NCBI GenBank assembly: GCA_003154335.1
Contig: PMDE01000122.1
Coordinates: 52,966-70,643 of the forward strand
Direction of reading: 5' to 3'
Length of the DNA: 17,678 bases
From: Methanoregula sp.
GTDB taxonomy: Archaea; Halobacteriota; Methanomicrobia; Methanomicrobiales; Methanospirillaceae
Shown here: positions 1 through 6,135 of the stretch, in pieces
How positions within the stretch are numbered: position 1 is the stretch's first letter
Layout of the letters: each line of letters begins with the position of its first letter
Notes under the pieces: generated by a model
Seen by the model: the letters and a program-made list of their open reading frames with translations, nothing else
What the model was told of the DNA's origin: nothing
The model's database searches: none
Position numbers and translations under genes: made by a program

Positions 1-435
1 CAGCATTTCCCAAGAGCAGGGCATATCGCGATTTATGACCGAAGCTGGTATGGCAGGGTGCTTGTTGAACGGGTTGAAGGTTTCTGCTCGGAACCCGAAT
101 GGCAAAGGGCATACCAGGAGATAAATGAAATGGAACAGGACTATGTGGAGACCAGTGGCGGGGGAATTGTCAAGTTCTGGCTTGAGATCAGCAAAGAAGA
201 ACAGCTCAAACGGTTTAAAACACGGGAGAATGATCCTCTCAAGCAATATAAGATAACTGAAGAAGACTGGAGAAACCGGGAGAAATGGGATCTCTATGAT
301 GCGGCCGTAGATGAGATGCTGGCACGGACCAACACTCCGTCCGCACCATGGATTGTCATCGAGTCAGATAACAAGTGGTACGCCCGGGTCAAGGCACTCA
401 AAGAAGTAATCAGGCATGCTGAAAAACTACTTTAA
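1..435 (+). CDS. ppk2: Polyphosphate kinase 2 family protein, C-terminal part (5' truncated by window edge)
   Basis: PPK2 enzymes move phosphate between polyphosphate and nucleotides (NDP/NTP or NMP/NDP depending on class) in the cytoplasm, so this gene should act in polyphosphate and energy-nucleotide balance. The frame is open from base 1, giving 144 codons before TAA at 433. Near the start it shows IAIYDRSWYGRVLVERVEGF, the Walker-B/lid signature of the family. Further on are KFWLEISKEEQLKRF and a WRNREKWDLYDAA stretch, both typical of the C-terminal half. The Walker A loop and the first 100 or so residues of a usual 230-300 residue protein lie before the window. An ATG-like or GTG start at 58 is not used, because the conserved motif begins upstream of it. 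Class and substrate preference cannot be told from this fragment. Confidence 0.93.
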   Translation, partial: QHFPRAGHIAIYDRSWYGRVLVERVEGFCSEPEWQRAYQEINEMEQDYVETSGGGIVKFWLEISKEEQLKRFKTRENDPLKQYKITEEDWRNREKWDLYDAAVDEMLARTNTPSAPWIVIESDNKWYARVKALKEVIRHAEKLL

Positions 436-837
436 AACTACTTTTTCTATCATGCCATCATACAAAGAACGGGATATCATTAAAAAAAGAACTTCCAAAT
501 TCGACGTACGAAAATGGAATTCTCTTCGCACGTTGCCAAATATTCCTGCGATTCAGGACCGAAATAGACTGGAGAGAACTGACACAGGTGTCTTCTGGTC
601 ATCTATCAGTATTGGGTAATATGAATTATTCACCAGCACGAAAAAAAAACTAAAAGAAACAATGATGTTGAGGATTGTAATAACAGTAAGAAATTTTTTT
701 TGTTTTGAAAATGGTTATTCCTAGCCTGATGTTAGGTGATTCAAACGTACATCGGTTGCCAATTGAACCATAGTTTCTCCAGGGCTTGATCAGTAACGGG
801 ATGTTAGCCGGGTTAATCCCCGACGAATTTAAGATAT

Positions 838-856
838 CCTGGACTTTTAGTCCAGG
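838..856. repeat. Perfect 8-bp inverted repeat (hairpin)
   Basis: CCTGGACT (838-845), a TTT spacer and AGTCCAGG (849-856) form a perfect 8-bp stem. There is no T-tract directly after it on either strand, so it is not a classical terminator. It sits in a gene-poor stretch about 400 bp after the PPK2 stop. Confidence 0.5.
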
Positions 857-1226
857 GAATTTCATAAAAAGAACTGCAATGCAATGGTGCCTTGCCAGAT
901 TTTATTATTTCATGATGGAGAAAAATAATCAAGGAAGGCCCATTGACACCCCATCCAGAACACCTTTCTTCGGGTCTTCCCTTTCCTTCTTTTTCATTTC
1001 CAAGATGATTTACAGACAATTAAGCTCTGATGAAAATCAAATAAGAGCGGTCCAATATTCTGTTGTTTGGAATGCTTCCACCCCCGCTTCTACGGAATCA
1101 CACGAGGTTCGATGACGCAGGCAGTTTCAGGACCTTTTTCAAAAGAGATAGAAAGATAGTTAGGTTAAAAGGATATACCAATTGGATTGTGTTTAAGGGA
1201 GTAAGAACGAATCATCCTCACAATAC

Positions 1227-1248
1227 AGAGAGAGAGAGAGAGAGAGAG
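1227..1248 (+). repeat. (AG)11 dinucleotide microsatellite
   Basis: Eleven perfect AG units run from 1227 to 1248 and lead straight into an ATG at 1249. That ATG opens a 12-codon frame (MNKLEVYKADNW, stop at 1285). The purine tract could imitate a Shine-Dalgarno region, but no known product fits the peptide. Such long perfect dinucleotide runs are uncommon in archaeal genomes and are prone to length change. Confidence 0.9.
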
Positions 1249-1375
1249 ATGAATAAATTAGAGGTTTACAAAGCCGATAATTGGTAAGGTTAAAGCGCTT
1301 ATAAAACACAATAAAAATATTACACTGCGGCGTAAAAATTGATTGATAAATCTGAACTAAAATGAATTAAAAAAA

Positions 1376-1515
1376 GTCCCCTTTTTTCCGACATACTCTA
1401 TCCTCTAAAAAAAGAATACGCATTCATATCTCACCAGGGGACGCTACAAAAGCAGGGCGGAGTATAGCCGAACCCTATGAAGCGTCATGAAGGACGTACC
1501 CGATTAAGTTCCGGG
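1376..1515 (+). ncRNA. Candidate structured RNA (unidentified), strand uncertain
   Basis: This island is clearly richer in GC than the AT-rich DNA around it and has nested complementary segments. GTCCCCT (1376-1382) pairs with AGGGGAC (1436-1442). Alternatively GACGCT (1440-1445) pairs with AGCGTC (1481-1486). Inside that, AGGG (1454-1457) pairs with CCCT (1473-1476), and CGG (1458-1460) pairs with CCG (1468-1470) around a 7-base loop. A last stem joins CCCG (1499-1502) to CGGG (1512-1515). The first two helices share bases 1440-1442 and would exclude each other, a feature seen in switches but equally possible by chance. I could not match it to tRNA, SRP RNA, RNase P RNA or a known riboswitch class. 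Confidence 0.2.
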
Positions 1516-1646
1516 AAAAAAATGGGTGTTAAATGGATAGTTTGTCTATTGACAATTATCAGAATTTTTTCTGGATCTATAAAATTTTTTTGTTCGAGGG
1601 GATTTCATTTTTTTTAAGAAAATCTTCTATTAAAATATAAAATATT

Positions 1647-1817
1647 TTAATCAGAGCTAACCGCTTGCTTCGTTGCTTGCAGGGTATATAATAGTGAATC
1701 CAAATACACAGCTACATGGTCTATCTCGCGGCGCCAATTGAGAAATTGTTGACAATTTCCGTATATTATGCCTCCCACACAATCTTTCGTACAGGAATCA
1801 CACGGTTTCTCTCTCAT
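1647..1817 (-). CDS. Small cysteine-rich protein, possible zinc-binding (56 aa)
   Basis: The ATG at 1817 (minus strand) gives a 56-residue protein. A purine-rich AAGGAAGG Shine-Dalgarno-like stretch precedes it by a few bases, which is why I prefer this start to the longer frame opening at 1883. Cysteines sit at residues 6, 9, 13 and 22 (CDSCTKDC, then GNC), followed by a Trp-Arg-Arg segment and a helical C-terminal half. This C-x2-C-x3-C-x8-C layout resembles small metal-binding proteins often found in accessory or phage-related DNA, but I recognise no named family. An AT-rich, TATA-like stretch lies upstream (around 1862-1871 and 1905-1917 on the minus strand). It stands alone between two long non-coding stretches. 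Function unknown. Confidence 0.5.
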   Translation of the reverse strand: MREKPCDSCTKDCVGGIIYGNCQQFLNWRREIDHVAVYLDSLLYTLQATKQAVSSD

Positions 1818-2159
1818 AGAACCTTCCTTTCTTTTCACCTTTATTATAATCACGAGATTTTTCAGGTTATATCCTTGAACCACTCGGTTATCTGAATCTA
1901 TAACAAAATTTTATATTCTTATATCCAAATGGTGGCTCATAAAGTGATTGGTCAGAAGAAAACAGGTATTTACCCTAAAGAAAATGTCGTTGAATTGCAA
2001 TCCTGTTAAATTAAATCGTCTTGTAAAAAACAGGTTCCTCTTGTCCTCTTGTGTAGAGTGGTGCAACTTATAAAAGCAGCATCACGCGCCTGATGACAAA
2101 AATTTTCAGATTTTAAAATAGTTTGATCTTATCGATGCGACAACGGTCTGGGATTTCAA

Positions 2160-2197
2160 TACTACCTTCAGATTTCATACAACTAATTCAGGTAGTA
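2160..2197. repeat. Inverted repeat with 8-bp perfect arms
   Basis: TACTACCT (2160-2167) is the exact reverse complement of AGGTAGTA (2190-2197), with a 22-base spacer. CC and ATTTTT follow the right arm, so on the plus strand it has some terminator character. No plus-strand gene ends nearby, however. Confidence 0.4.
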
Positions 2198-2342
2198 CCA
2201 TTTTTATCAGAGATTTGTTAGCATTAACAAAAGGAATAATGATGTCCCGGGATACATCATAAAAAAATTCACCGATAACACAATCAAAAACCAAAAAACC
2301 GGTCAATTATCAAGGCGGCGACGGCGCATGTCCACTCATTGC

Positions 2343-2372
2343 ACTACCATGAGCCGGGTATAACTCAGTAGT
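2343..2372. repeat. Hairpin with 5-bp and 4-bp stems
   Basis: ACTAC (2343-2347) pairs with GTAGT (2368-2372). After a two-base bulge, TGAG (2350-2353) pairs with CTCA (2364-2367), leaving a 10-base loop. It shares the ACTACC and GTAGTACC words with the repeat at 2160-2197, so the two may be related. Confidence 0.35.
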
Positions 2373-2579
2373 ACCGATGTTGCTATTTCGTTGGTCGCAT
2401 CCCAGTTCCTTAAGTGAGATTATCACAATTTGGGACGCCATAGCGGCGGGGACGAGTCAATGGCGAGTTCTAATTTTATGGATATAAAATAGAAATTTGG
2501 TCGAGATCTGTTGCTTTTCTGAATGATCAATAAATTTAAAATATTTTCTTCGCATTTATTGATCCCGCCAGGGATGATA

Positions 2580-3797
2580 TCAGATTTCCTTAATAATCTC
2601 TCCATTTAATGCTTTTATTATTCGTACATGCGATAAGGAATCAGCGATAACCTTATCTATTTCCATTTTTTGCTCACATTGCTTCACGATTTCAAGAACT
2701 GCTGCTGTTGCCGGCATTTTTGGAACTGCACGACAGCTCAGATCTCCCGGATGTGAAACAAACGTTCCAATTATCCGAGCAAGATTGACTGTTTCTTCCT
2801 TATCAAACGTAATAAGAGGACGGAGTACCGGTACTCCTGTTGTCTCAGAAATAACAGAGAGATTGGCCAGAGTCTGGGAAGCTACTTGCCCGAGATTTTC
2901 CCCGGTAACAACAGCAAGGGCACCTTCTTTTTGCATCATATGGGCTGCTAACTTTAGCATGAAACGTTTGCAGATTACGCACCGGTAGCGCGGGGGAATG
3001 CGATACAGCTCCATAGTATCGAATAGATTTTCGCTGCGGATTATAGTCAGTGAGAGTAGATTTCCGGCGCACCATCCCGAAAGCCTTCGGTGGTTTTCAA
3101 TTGCAGCATACGTGACATCTTTTCCTCCCCAGTTTCCGGCATCCACATGAAGGTGAGTAATTTCGCAACCGCGTTTCATCATTAGCCATGAAGCTACGGG
3201 CGAATCAATTCCTGATGAAAGGAGTGCAAGTACTTTCCCCTGCGTCCCCCAGGGCAGACCTCCGGGAGCAGCCTTACGGGAATCATAAACCAGCCCTCCG
3301 AAGTCACGAATTTCAATAAAAAGTTCATAATCAGGGTTATCAAGATCAACACGCAGACCCGGAATATAATCATAAACTGCAGAACCAATGAGTTTTCCCA
3401 GTTCCTGGCTGTTCAAACCGGTTTTTTGTTGCCGTTTTACCCGTATTGCAAAACTCATTCCTCCACGGAGGTTTGTTGATGCAAGAGAAATCGCACTGCT
3501 GCATATATCTTCAAGCCGGGTGCTTGTCTGAACACAGATACTAACATCAATAATTCCGAAAATTCGGGATACTACATCCGCAATTTTTTCAGGTTCATCC
3601 CCATAAATAAGGATTCTCCCACGGGGGGTTTCATATCGGTGAGAGAGAGAGGATGCAGAGAGCGCTTTTCCAATATTCCTTAGCAGAATTCCAATAAAAT
3701 AATGTTTAACAGAATCGCTTTTTAAGAATAATTCACCATATCTTACCATTACGAGTTTTTCTGCGTCGTTCAGTCGTTTCACACCCGTTGTGTTCAT
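2580..3797 (-). CDS. thiI: tRNA 4-thiouridine sulfurtransferase ThiI, archaeal short type
   Basis: ThiI adenylates U8 of tRNA and inserts sulfur to make 4-thiouridine; in bacteria it also feeds sulfur to the thiamine thiazole. The 405-residue protein has the usual short-form order: an N-terminal ferredoxin-like part (MVRYGELFLKSDSV, residues 17-30), a THUMP domain (about 60-170) and a PP-loop ATPase domain. The PP-loop is SSGIDSP at 194-200; the second residue is Ser where SGGxDS is usual. There is no C-terminal rhodanese domain. Instead there is a CVIC motif (273-276) and a further Cys at 355 (DLSC). In methanogen ThiI a CxxC pair is known to be needed for thiolation. The start at 3797 lacks a clear Shine-Dalgarno; Met17 (3749) is an alternative that begins at the conserved core. 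The gene diverges from the DUF2150 gene. Confidence 0.95.
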   Translation of the reverse strand: MNTTGVKRLNDAEKLVMVRYGELFLKSDSVKHYFIGILLRNIGKALSASSLSHRYETPRGRILIYGDEPEKIADVVSRIFGIIDVSICVQTSTRLEDICSSAISLASTNLRGGMSFAIRVKRQQKTGLNSQELGKLIGSAVYDYIPGLRVDLDNPDYELFIEIRDFGGLVYDSRKAAPGGLPWGTQGKVLALLSSGIDSPVASWLMMKRGCEITHLHVDAGNWGGKDVTYAAIENHRRLSGWCAGNLLSLTIIRSENLFDTMELYRIPPRYRCVICKRFMLKLAAHMMQKEGALAVVTGENLGQVASQTLANLSVISETTGVPVLRPLITFDKEETVNLARIIGTFVSHPGDLSCRAVPKMPATAAVLEIVKQCEQKMEIDKVIADSLSHVRIIKALNGEIIKEI

Positions 3798-3880
3798 TAT
3801 TGAAAGTCAAGGGAGATAACCATTGGTGGAGATTGACTGGCAAGGTGACATACCATACTGAATTATTCCAAGAAATTTTT

Positions 3881-3895
3881 CTATAAAATATAAAA
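3881..3895 (+). promoter_or_regulatory. Probable TATA box for the DUF2150 gene in the thiI/DUF2150 divergent spacer
   Basis: The run CTATAAAATATAAAA fits an archaeal TATA element. Transcription would start about 25 bases further on, near 3915-3920, leaving a 5' leader of roughly 25-30 bases before the ATG at 3946. No good Shine-Dalgarno is visible in that leader. A small inverted repeat, CGAAAT (3908-3913) and ATTTCG (3920-3925), falls at the expected transcription start and could be an operator or leader hairpin. Confidence 0.45.
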
Positions 3896-3945
3896 ATCCA
3901 TCAACAACGAAATCCTTTAATTTCGCAAACTAATAGTGTACTGAA

Positions 3946-4578
3946 ATGGTAAAAAAGGCTAGCAAAAAAAGTGTAGAGGAACCGCTCAAGTTGTTTTATA
4001 TTTTTTATAACCAGGAAAGGTGGGACAACTGGCTGAAAACACTAAGCGAATCAAGCTTTGAGGCGGATCCAAAAAGTGATGAATTGCCCGAGGGGTTCCG
4101 CATGCTTGACAATTTTTCGGTAGATATCACGGTTTCGGTATTAAAGATCGTCAGGCTCTATCAGAACAAGCGCTACACATTTGAAGAATCTGTCGATAAA
4201 CTTTCTGAGGTTGAAACAATTGTAATGTCGGCGGCTCCTGCGGGGGAACTGGGCGAGATCATCGAGATCCTGCAGCTTCCAAAACTTGTCCTTTTCGCGT
4301 CCTGCCGGGTGTATCTTGCCGGAGGATATGACAAAGATATCAAGGCACTTGTCAAAAAAGGCAGGACTGAAATTGAAAAAGACATGGAGTTGGCACTTGA
4401 GACAGCAGCAAATATAGGTGCAAGTGTTATTGACGGAGCGTCATGTTGCAGCAAGTATGTAAAAGATGATCTTGAGCAGACGACCCTTTTTGATGAATGG
4501 CTGATCGAATGCGAGCGCATGCACGAAGCGATCGCCTCACTGAAAAATTTTGATGAAGGTGTCGGAGACGAAGATTGA
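3946..4578 (+). CDS. DUF2150 family protein (archaeal, function unknown)
   Basis: This 210-residue soluble protein matches what I know of DUF2150, an archaeal family without an established function. The tell-tale part is the N-terminal LFYIFYNQERWDNWLKTL segment (about 16-33). It is followed by a mostly helical acidic body with VDKLSEVETIVM and a C-terminal half containing GASCCSKYVKDD. There is no signal peptide or membrane segment. The basic, lysine-rich first ten residues and the acidic tail (EGVGDED) are likely flexible. Its stop codon overlaps the start of the DUF5814 gene, so the two are probably made together and may act together. ATG at 3946 is the only sensible start; the TATA-like box upstream supports it. 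Confidence 0.85.
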   Translation: MVKKASKKSVEEPLKLFYIFYNQERWDNWLKTLSESSFEADPKSDELPEGFRMLDNFSVDITVSVLKIVRLYQNKRYTFEESVDKLSEVETIVMSAAPAGELGEIIEILQLPKLVLFASCRVYLAGGYDKDIKALVKKGRTEIEKDMELALETAANIGASVIDGASCCSKYVKDDLEQTTLFDEWLIECERMHEAIASLKNFDEGVGDED

Positions 4579-5027
4579 TTGCTGACCGGGCGCGGTTCCG
4601 TCATGCAAAAAAACTGGAACGGCTTGCAGGTTTTCGTCTCCCCGAACTTGCATTTTCCGGAACCATGCTCGAAACCCTTTCATCGAGAGTTGATTATGAC
4701 GCCCTCGATTTTGCTGTGAGGCAGCAGGTTCTTGTTTTTTTTGATGACTTTCTCCGCTGTGATTGTAAAAATTCCCCCATGTGCGGGTGCCCTGAAAAAA
4801 AATTTGCAAAAAAAGTCATCGAATTGAGGGAAAACGGTTTAGATCACCGGCAGATTTCCGTATTTATGCTTGACGAGTACGGGATTGAAATATTTCCTGC
4901 AGACGTCTTGTCGTTCCTTGAAGAATCAGTCCATGTGCTCGAAGCAATATCAGATGTCGCCCGGTTGCAGGGTCGTGGTGTGCTTGCGAAAAAGACCGAT
5001 GACCATATCGGCCTTATTGAAAGATAA
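4575..5027 (+). CDS. DUF5814-like domain protein with CxC-x5-CxC motif
   Basis: A 150-residue protein whose central region has CDCKNSPMCGC (Cys 62, 64, 70, 72) followed by FAKKVIELRENGLDHRQIS and EYGIEIFPADVLSFLEE. I recognise this as the domain called DUF5814, which in archaea also appears at the C-terminus of some superfamily II helicases; here it stands without a helicase. The four cysteines look like a metal site. The start is TTG at 4575, overlapping the previous stop as ATTGA, with GGAGA at 4564-4568 at a suitable distance. That gives a 4-base overlap and probable translational coupling to DUF2150. A nucleic-acid role is suggested only by the helicase link. Confidence 0.75.
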   Translation: MIADRARFRHAKKLERLAGFRLPELAFSGTMLETLSSRVDYDALDFAVRQQVLVFFDDFLRCDCKNSPMCGCPEKKFAKKVIELRENGLDHRQISVFMLDEYGIEIFPADVLSFLEESVHVLEAISDVARLQGRGVLAKKTDDHIGLIER

Positions 5028-5056
5028 TTTTCCCTTCTTCAGATTTACTATTGTTT

Positions 5057-5066
5057 GATATTTATT
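5057..5066 (+). promoter_or_regulatory. Possible TATA box for the small membrane protein gene
   Basis: GATATTTATT lies about 25-30 bases before the ATG at 5090, which would give a leaderless or nearly leaderless transcript. That fits the absence of a Shine-Dalgarno. A second TATA-like run (TTATATAT, 5084-5091) overlaps the start codon and is too close to serve this start. Confidence 0.3.
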
Positions 5067-5089
5067 TGTCATGACATGAAACGTTATAT

Positions 5090-5314
5090 ATGGATTTTTC
5101 AACGGTTAAAAAATGGGTCGTATTTTTTATTGGAATCCTCTGCACAATTGTGATCGCAGATTTTCTTTCTATGGCGATCATATCAATATTGGGGATCGGA
5201 GGCTGGATCGGGTTCCTGATAAATTTTGTTCTCTATGCTGTCTTTTTCTTTGGGATTCTTTACGCTTTTGAAAGAATTTTCAGCATCGATTTTTTTAGCT
5301 GGAAAAAAGGATGA
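5090..5314 (+). CDS. Small two-helix membrane protein, unknown function (74 aa)
   Basis: The protein has a short N-terminal stretch (MDFSTVKKW) and two strongly hydrophobic segments at about residues 9-29 and 33-63, joined by a Gly-rich turn (ILGIGGWIGF). It ends in a short basic tail (SWKKG). It should sit in the cytoplasmic membrane. I recognise no family. Hydrophobicity and an uninterrupted frame support it as real; there is no ribosome binding site, so the start rests on a possible leaderless promoter. It precedes the HdeD-like gene in the same direction, about 195 bases away. Confidence 0.6.
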   Translation: MDFSTVKKWVVFFIGILCTIVIADFLSMAIISILGIGGWIGFLINFVLYAVFFFGILYAFERIFSIDFFSWKKG

Positions 5315-5494
5315 AAAGACATTCCAGGCCGAAACGTGTTACTATCATTTCTATAACTACCTGTTCTGCAGGTTGTACGAAATGATTTATATGAATATTC
5401 ATCCTGCATACATTAAAGAAATGGAGTTTCAAGAAAAGCATGAATTTTTTAGTTGTAATACCAAAGAAAGATGAAAGAAAGATAGGACTTGTCG

Positions 5495-5503
5495 GGCGGT
5501 GAT
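5495..5503 (+). promoter_or_regulatory. Shine-Dalgarno-like site before a possible ACG start
   Basis: GGCGGTGAT contains GGTGAT (5498-5503), complementary to the 3' end of archaeal 16S rRNA. It lies five bases before the in-frame ACG at 5509. The nearest ATG (5526) is in another frame and about 22 bases away, too far for normal use. The first in-frame ATG (5602) has no such site. Confidence 0.35.
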
Positions 5504-5508
5504 AGTTT

Positions 5509-6033
5509 ACGGACACAAAACTTTCATGTCTCATCAGGGGCATAATCGGCGTTATTTTTGGGCTTTTAGCCCTGACGGTTCCTACTATTTTAGACGTAAC
5601 TATGTTAGCCATTTTCTGGATTCTGACAGGATTGGGAATTGCCGGATTCCTTCTCCTCGCGATAACCTCAAAAAGCGATGAATCCATCTTCTGGTTTGGT
5701 CTTTCCGCCGGATTACTTATTATTGGTGTGCTTTCACTTTTAGTTCAGTCCATCGTCGCTATAATTTTTTTGCTTATCATCGCGGGCCTCGCATTTTACA
5801 ATGGTTTTAATGATATTACTCTCGCTCTGACCCACCCTCAAACTAAATATTTCCTTATTCCCGGTATGTTCATCTCGGGTGCAGCACTCTTATTCGGGAT
5901 ACTCTATTATTTCCCCTCATTCATGGAAAATCTTGTAATTGTTATACTCGGCAGCTTTGCGCTGGTGTTCGGCTTGTTTTCAATACTGATGGGATATTTT
6001 CAGAGAGAGGACCCGGAAAAGGTCGAGTTATGA
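5509..6033 (+). CDS. HdeD/DUF308-like six-helix membrane protein, start codon non-canonical or frameshifted
   Basis: The obvious frame opens with ATG at 5602 and gives 143 residues, but the same frame continues upstream without stops to 5506. That upstream part encodes a good first membrane helix (LIRGIIGVIFGLLALTVP) of the HdeD/DUF308 type. Counting from ACG at 5509 gives 174 residues with about six membrane helices (roughly 8-27, 32-51, 61-79, 80-100, 116-136, 141-163) and a charged tail, matching the usual architecture. No ATG, GTG or TTG exists in the extension. Either ACG is used (a GGTGAT site precedes it), or an ATG at 5526 is linked by a one-base frameshift, or translation starts at 5602 without helix 1. 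HdeD is linked to acid resistance in enterobacteria; the archaeal role is unknown. Confidence 0.7.
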   Translation, partial: TDTKLSCLIRGIIGVIFGLLALTVPTILDVTMLAIFWILTGLGIAGFLLLAITSKSDESIFWFGLSAGLLIIGVLSLLVQSIVAIIFLLIIAGLAFYNGFNDITLALTHPQTKYFLIPGMFISGAALLFGILYYFPSFMENLVIVILGSFALVFGLFSILMGYFQREDPEKVEL

Positions 6034-6072
6034 ACTGCATAAGATATGACATGCATCAAGGGGGGACCTGAT

Positions 6073-6092
6073 GGAAAAAATACTATTTTTCC
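6073..6092 (+). terminator. Possible hairpin after the HdeD-like gene
   Basis: GGAAAAA (6073-6079) pairs with TTTTTCC (6086-6092) around a 6-base loop, 40 bases after the HdeD-like stop. The AT-rich stem contains a T-run that could also act in archaeal termination. It is also just upstream of the next gene, so a regulatory role cannot be excluded. Confidence 0.3.
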
Positions 6093-6135
6093 CCGTAGTT
6101 GCAAAACATACTAATGCAAGCCTGTGTTTATTTCC

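Larger units (their letters stand above)
436..1646. other. Long intergenic region without a convincing gene
   Basis: About 1.2 kb with no reading frame that looks like a protein family. The open frames here (416-619 plus, 650-865 minus, 786-1115 plus, 813-1019 minus, 1063-1287 plus) are short, lack good ribosome binding sites and have low-complexity or erratic composition, so I read them as chance. What can be seen is a perfect hairpin at 838-856, an (AG)11 tract at 1227-1248 and a GC-rich foldable island at about 1430-1515. I see no transposase remnant or terminal repeat. Confidence 0.6.
1818..2579. other. Intergenic region between the small Cys-rich gene and thiI
   Basis: About 760 bp with no supported gene. 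It contains the promoter-side DNA of the small minus-strand gene and the 3' flank of thiI. Two inverted repeats occur (2160-2197 and 2343-2372), both built around ACTACC/GTAGT words. The GC-rich stretch 2310-2460 includes a segment faintly like a tRNA D-arm but without a matching acceptor stem. The minus-strand frame 2423-2605 overlaps the end of thiI and has no family features. Confidence 0.5.

Noticed and set aside
416..619. 67-residue plus-strand frame after PPK2
   Set aside because: Overlaps the PPK2 stop, has no ribosome binding site and no recognisable features.
2090..2160. Possible C/D-box small RNA starting at a TGATGA
   Set aside because: No CTGA D box at the right distance and no terminal stem.
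2353..2425. Segment resembling a tRNA (GCCGGGT, a D-arm-like AACTCAGTAGTA, then GGTCGCA and CCAGTTC)
   Set aside because: No matching 3' acceptor strand, the anticodon stem does not pair, and the T-arm is poor. At best it is a remnant, and chance is likelier.
2423..2605. 60-residue minus-strand frame overlapping the end of thiI
   Set aside because: Composition fits chance reading of AT-rich spacer; no start signals.
5311..5385. 24-codon frame overlapping the stop of the small membrane protein (ATGA overlap)
   Set aside because: Very short, poorly spaced purine tract, no family features, no support beyond the overlap.
5499..5681. 60-residue plus-strand frame over the start of the HdeD-like gene
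   Set aside because: It is the off-frame reading of the first membrane helix. Only its ATG at 5526 is of interest, as a possible frameshifted start.
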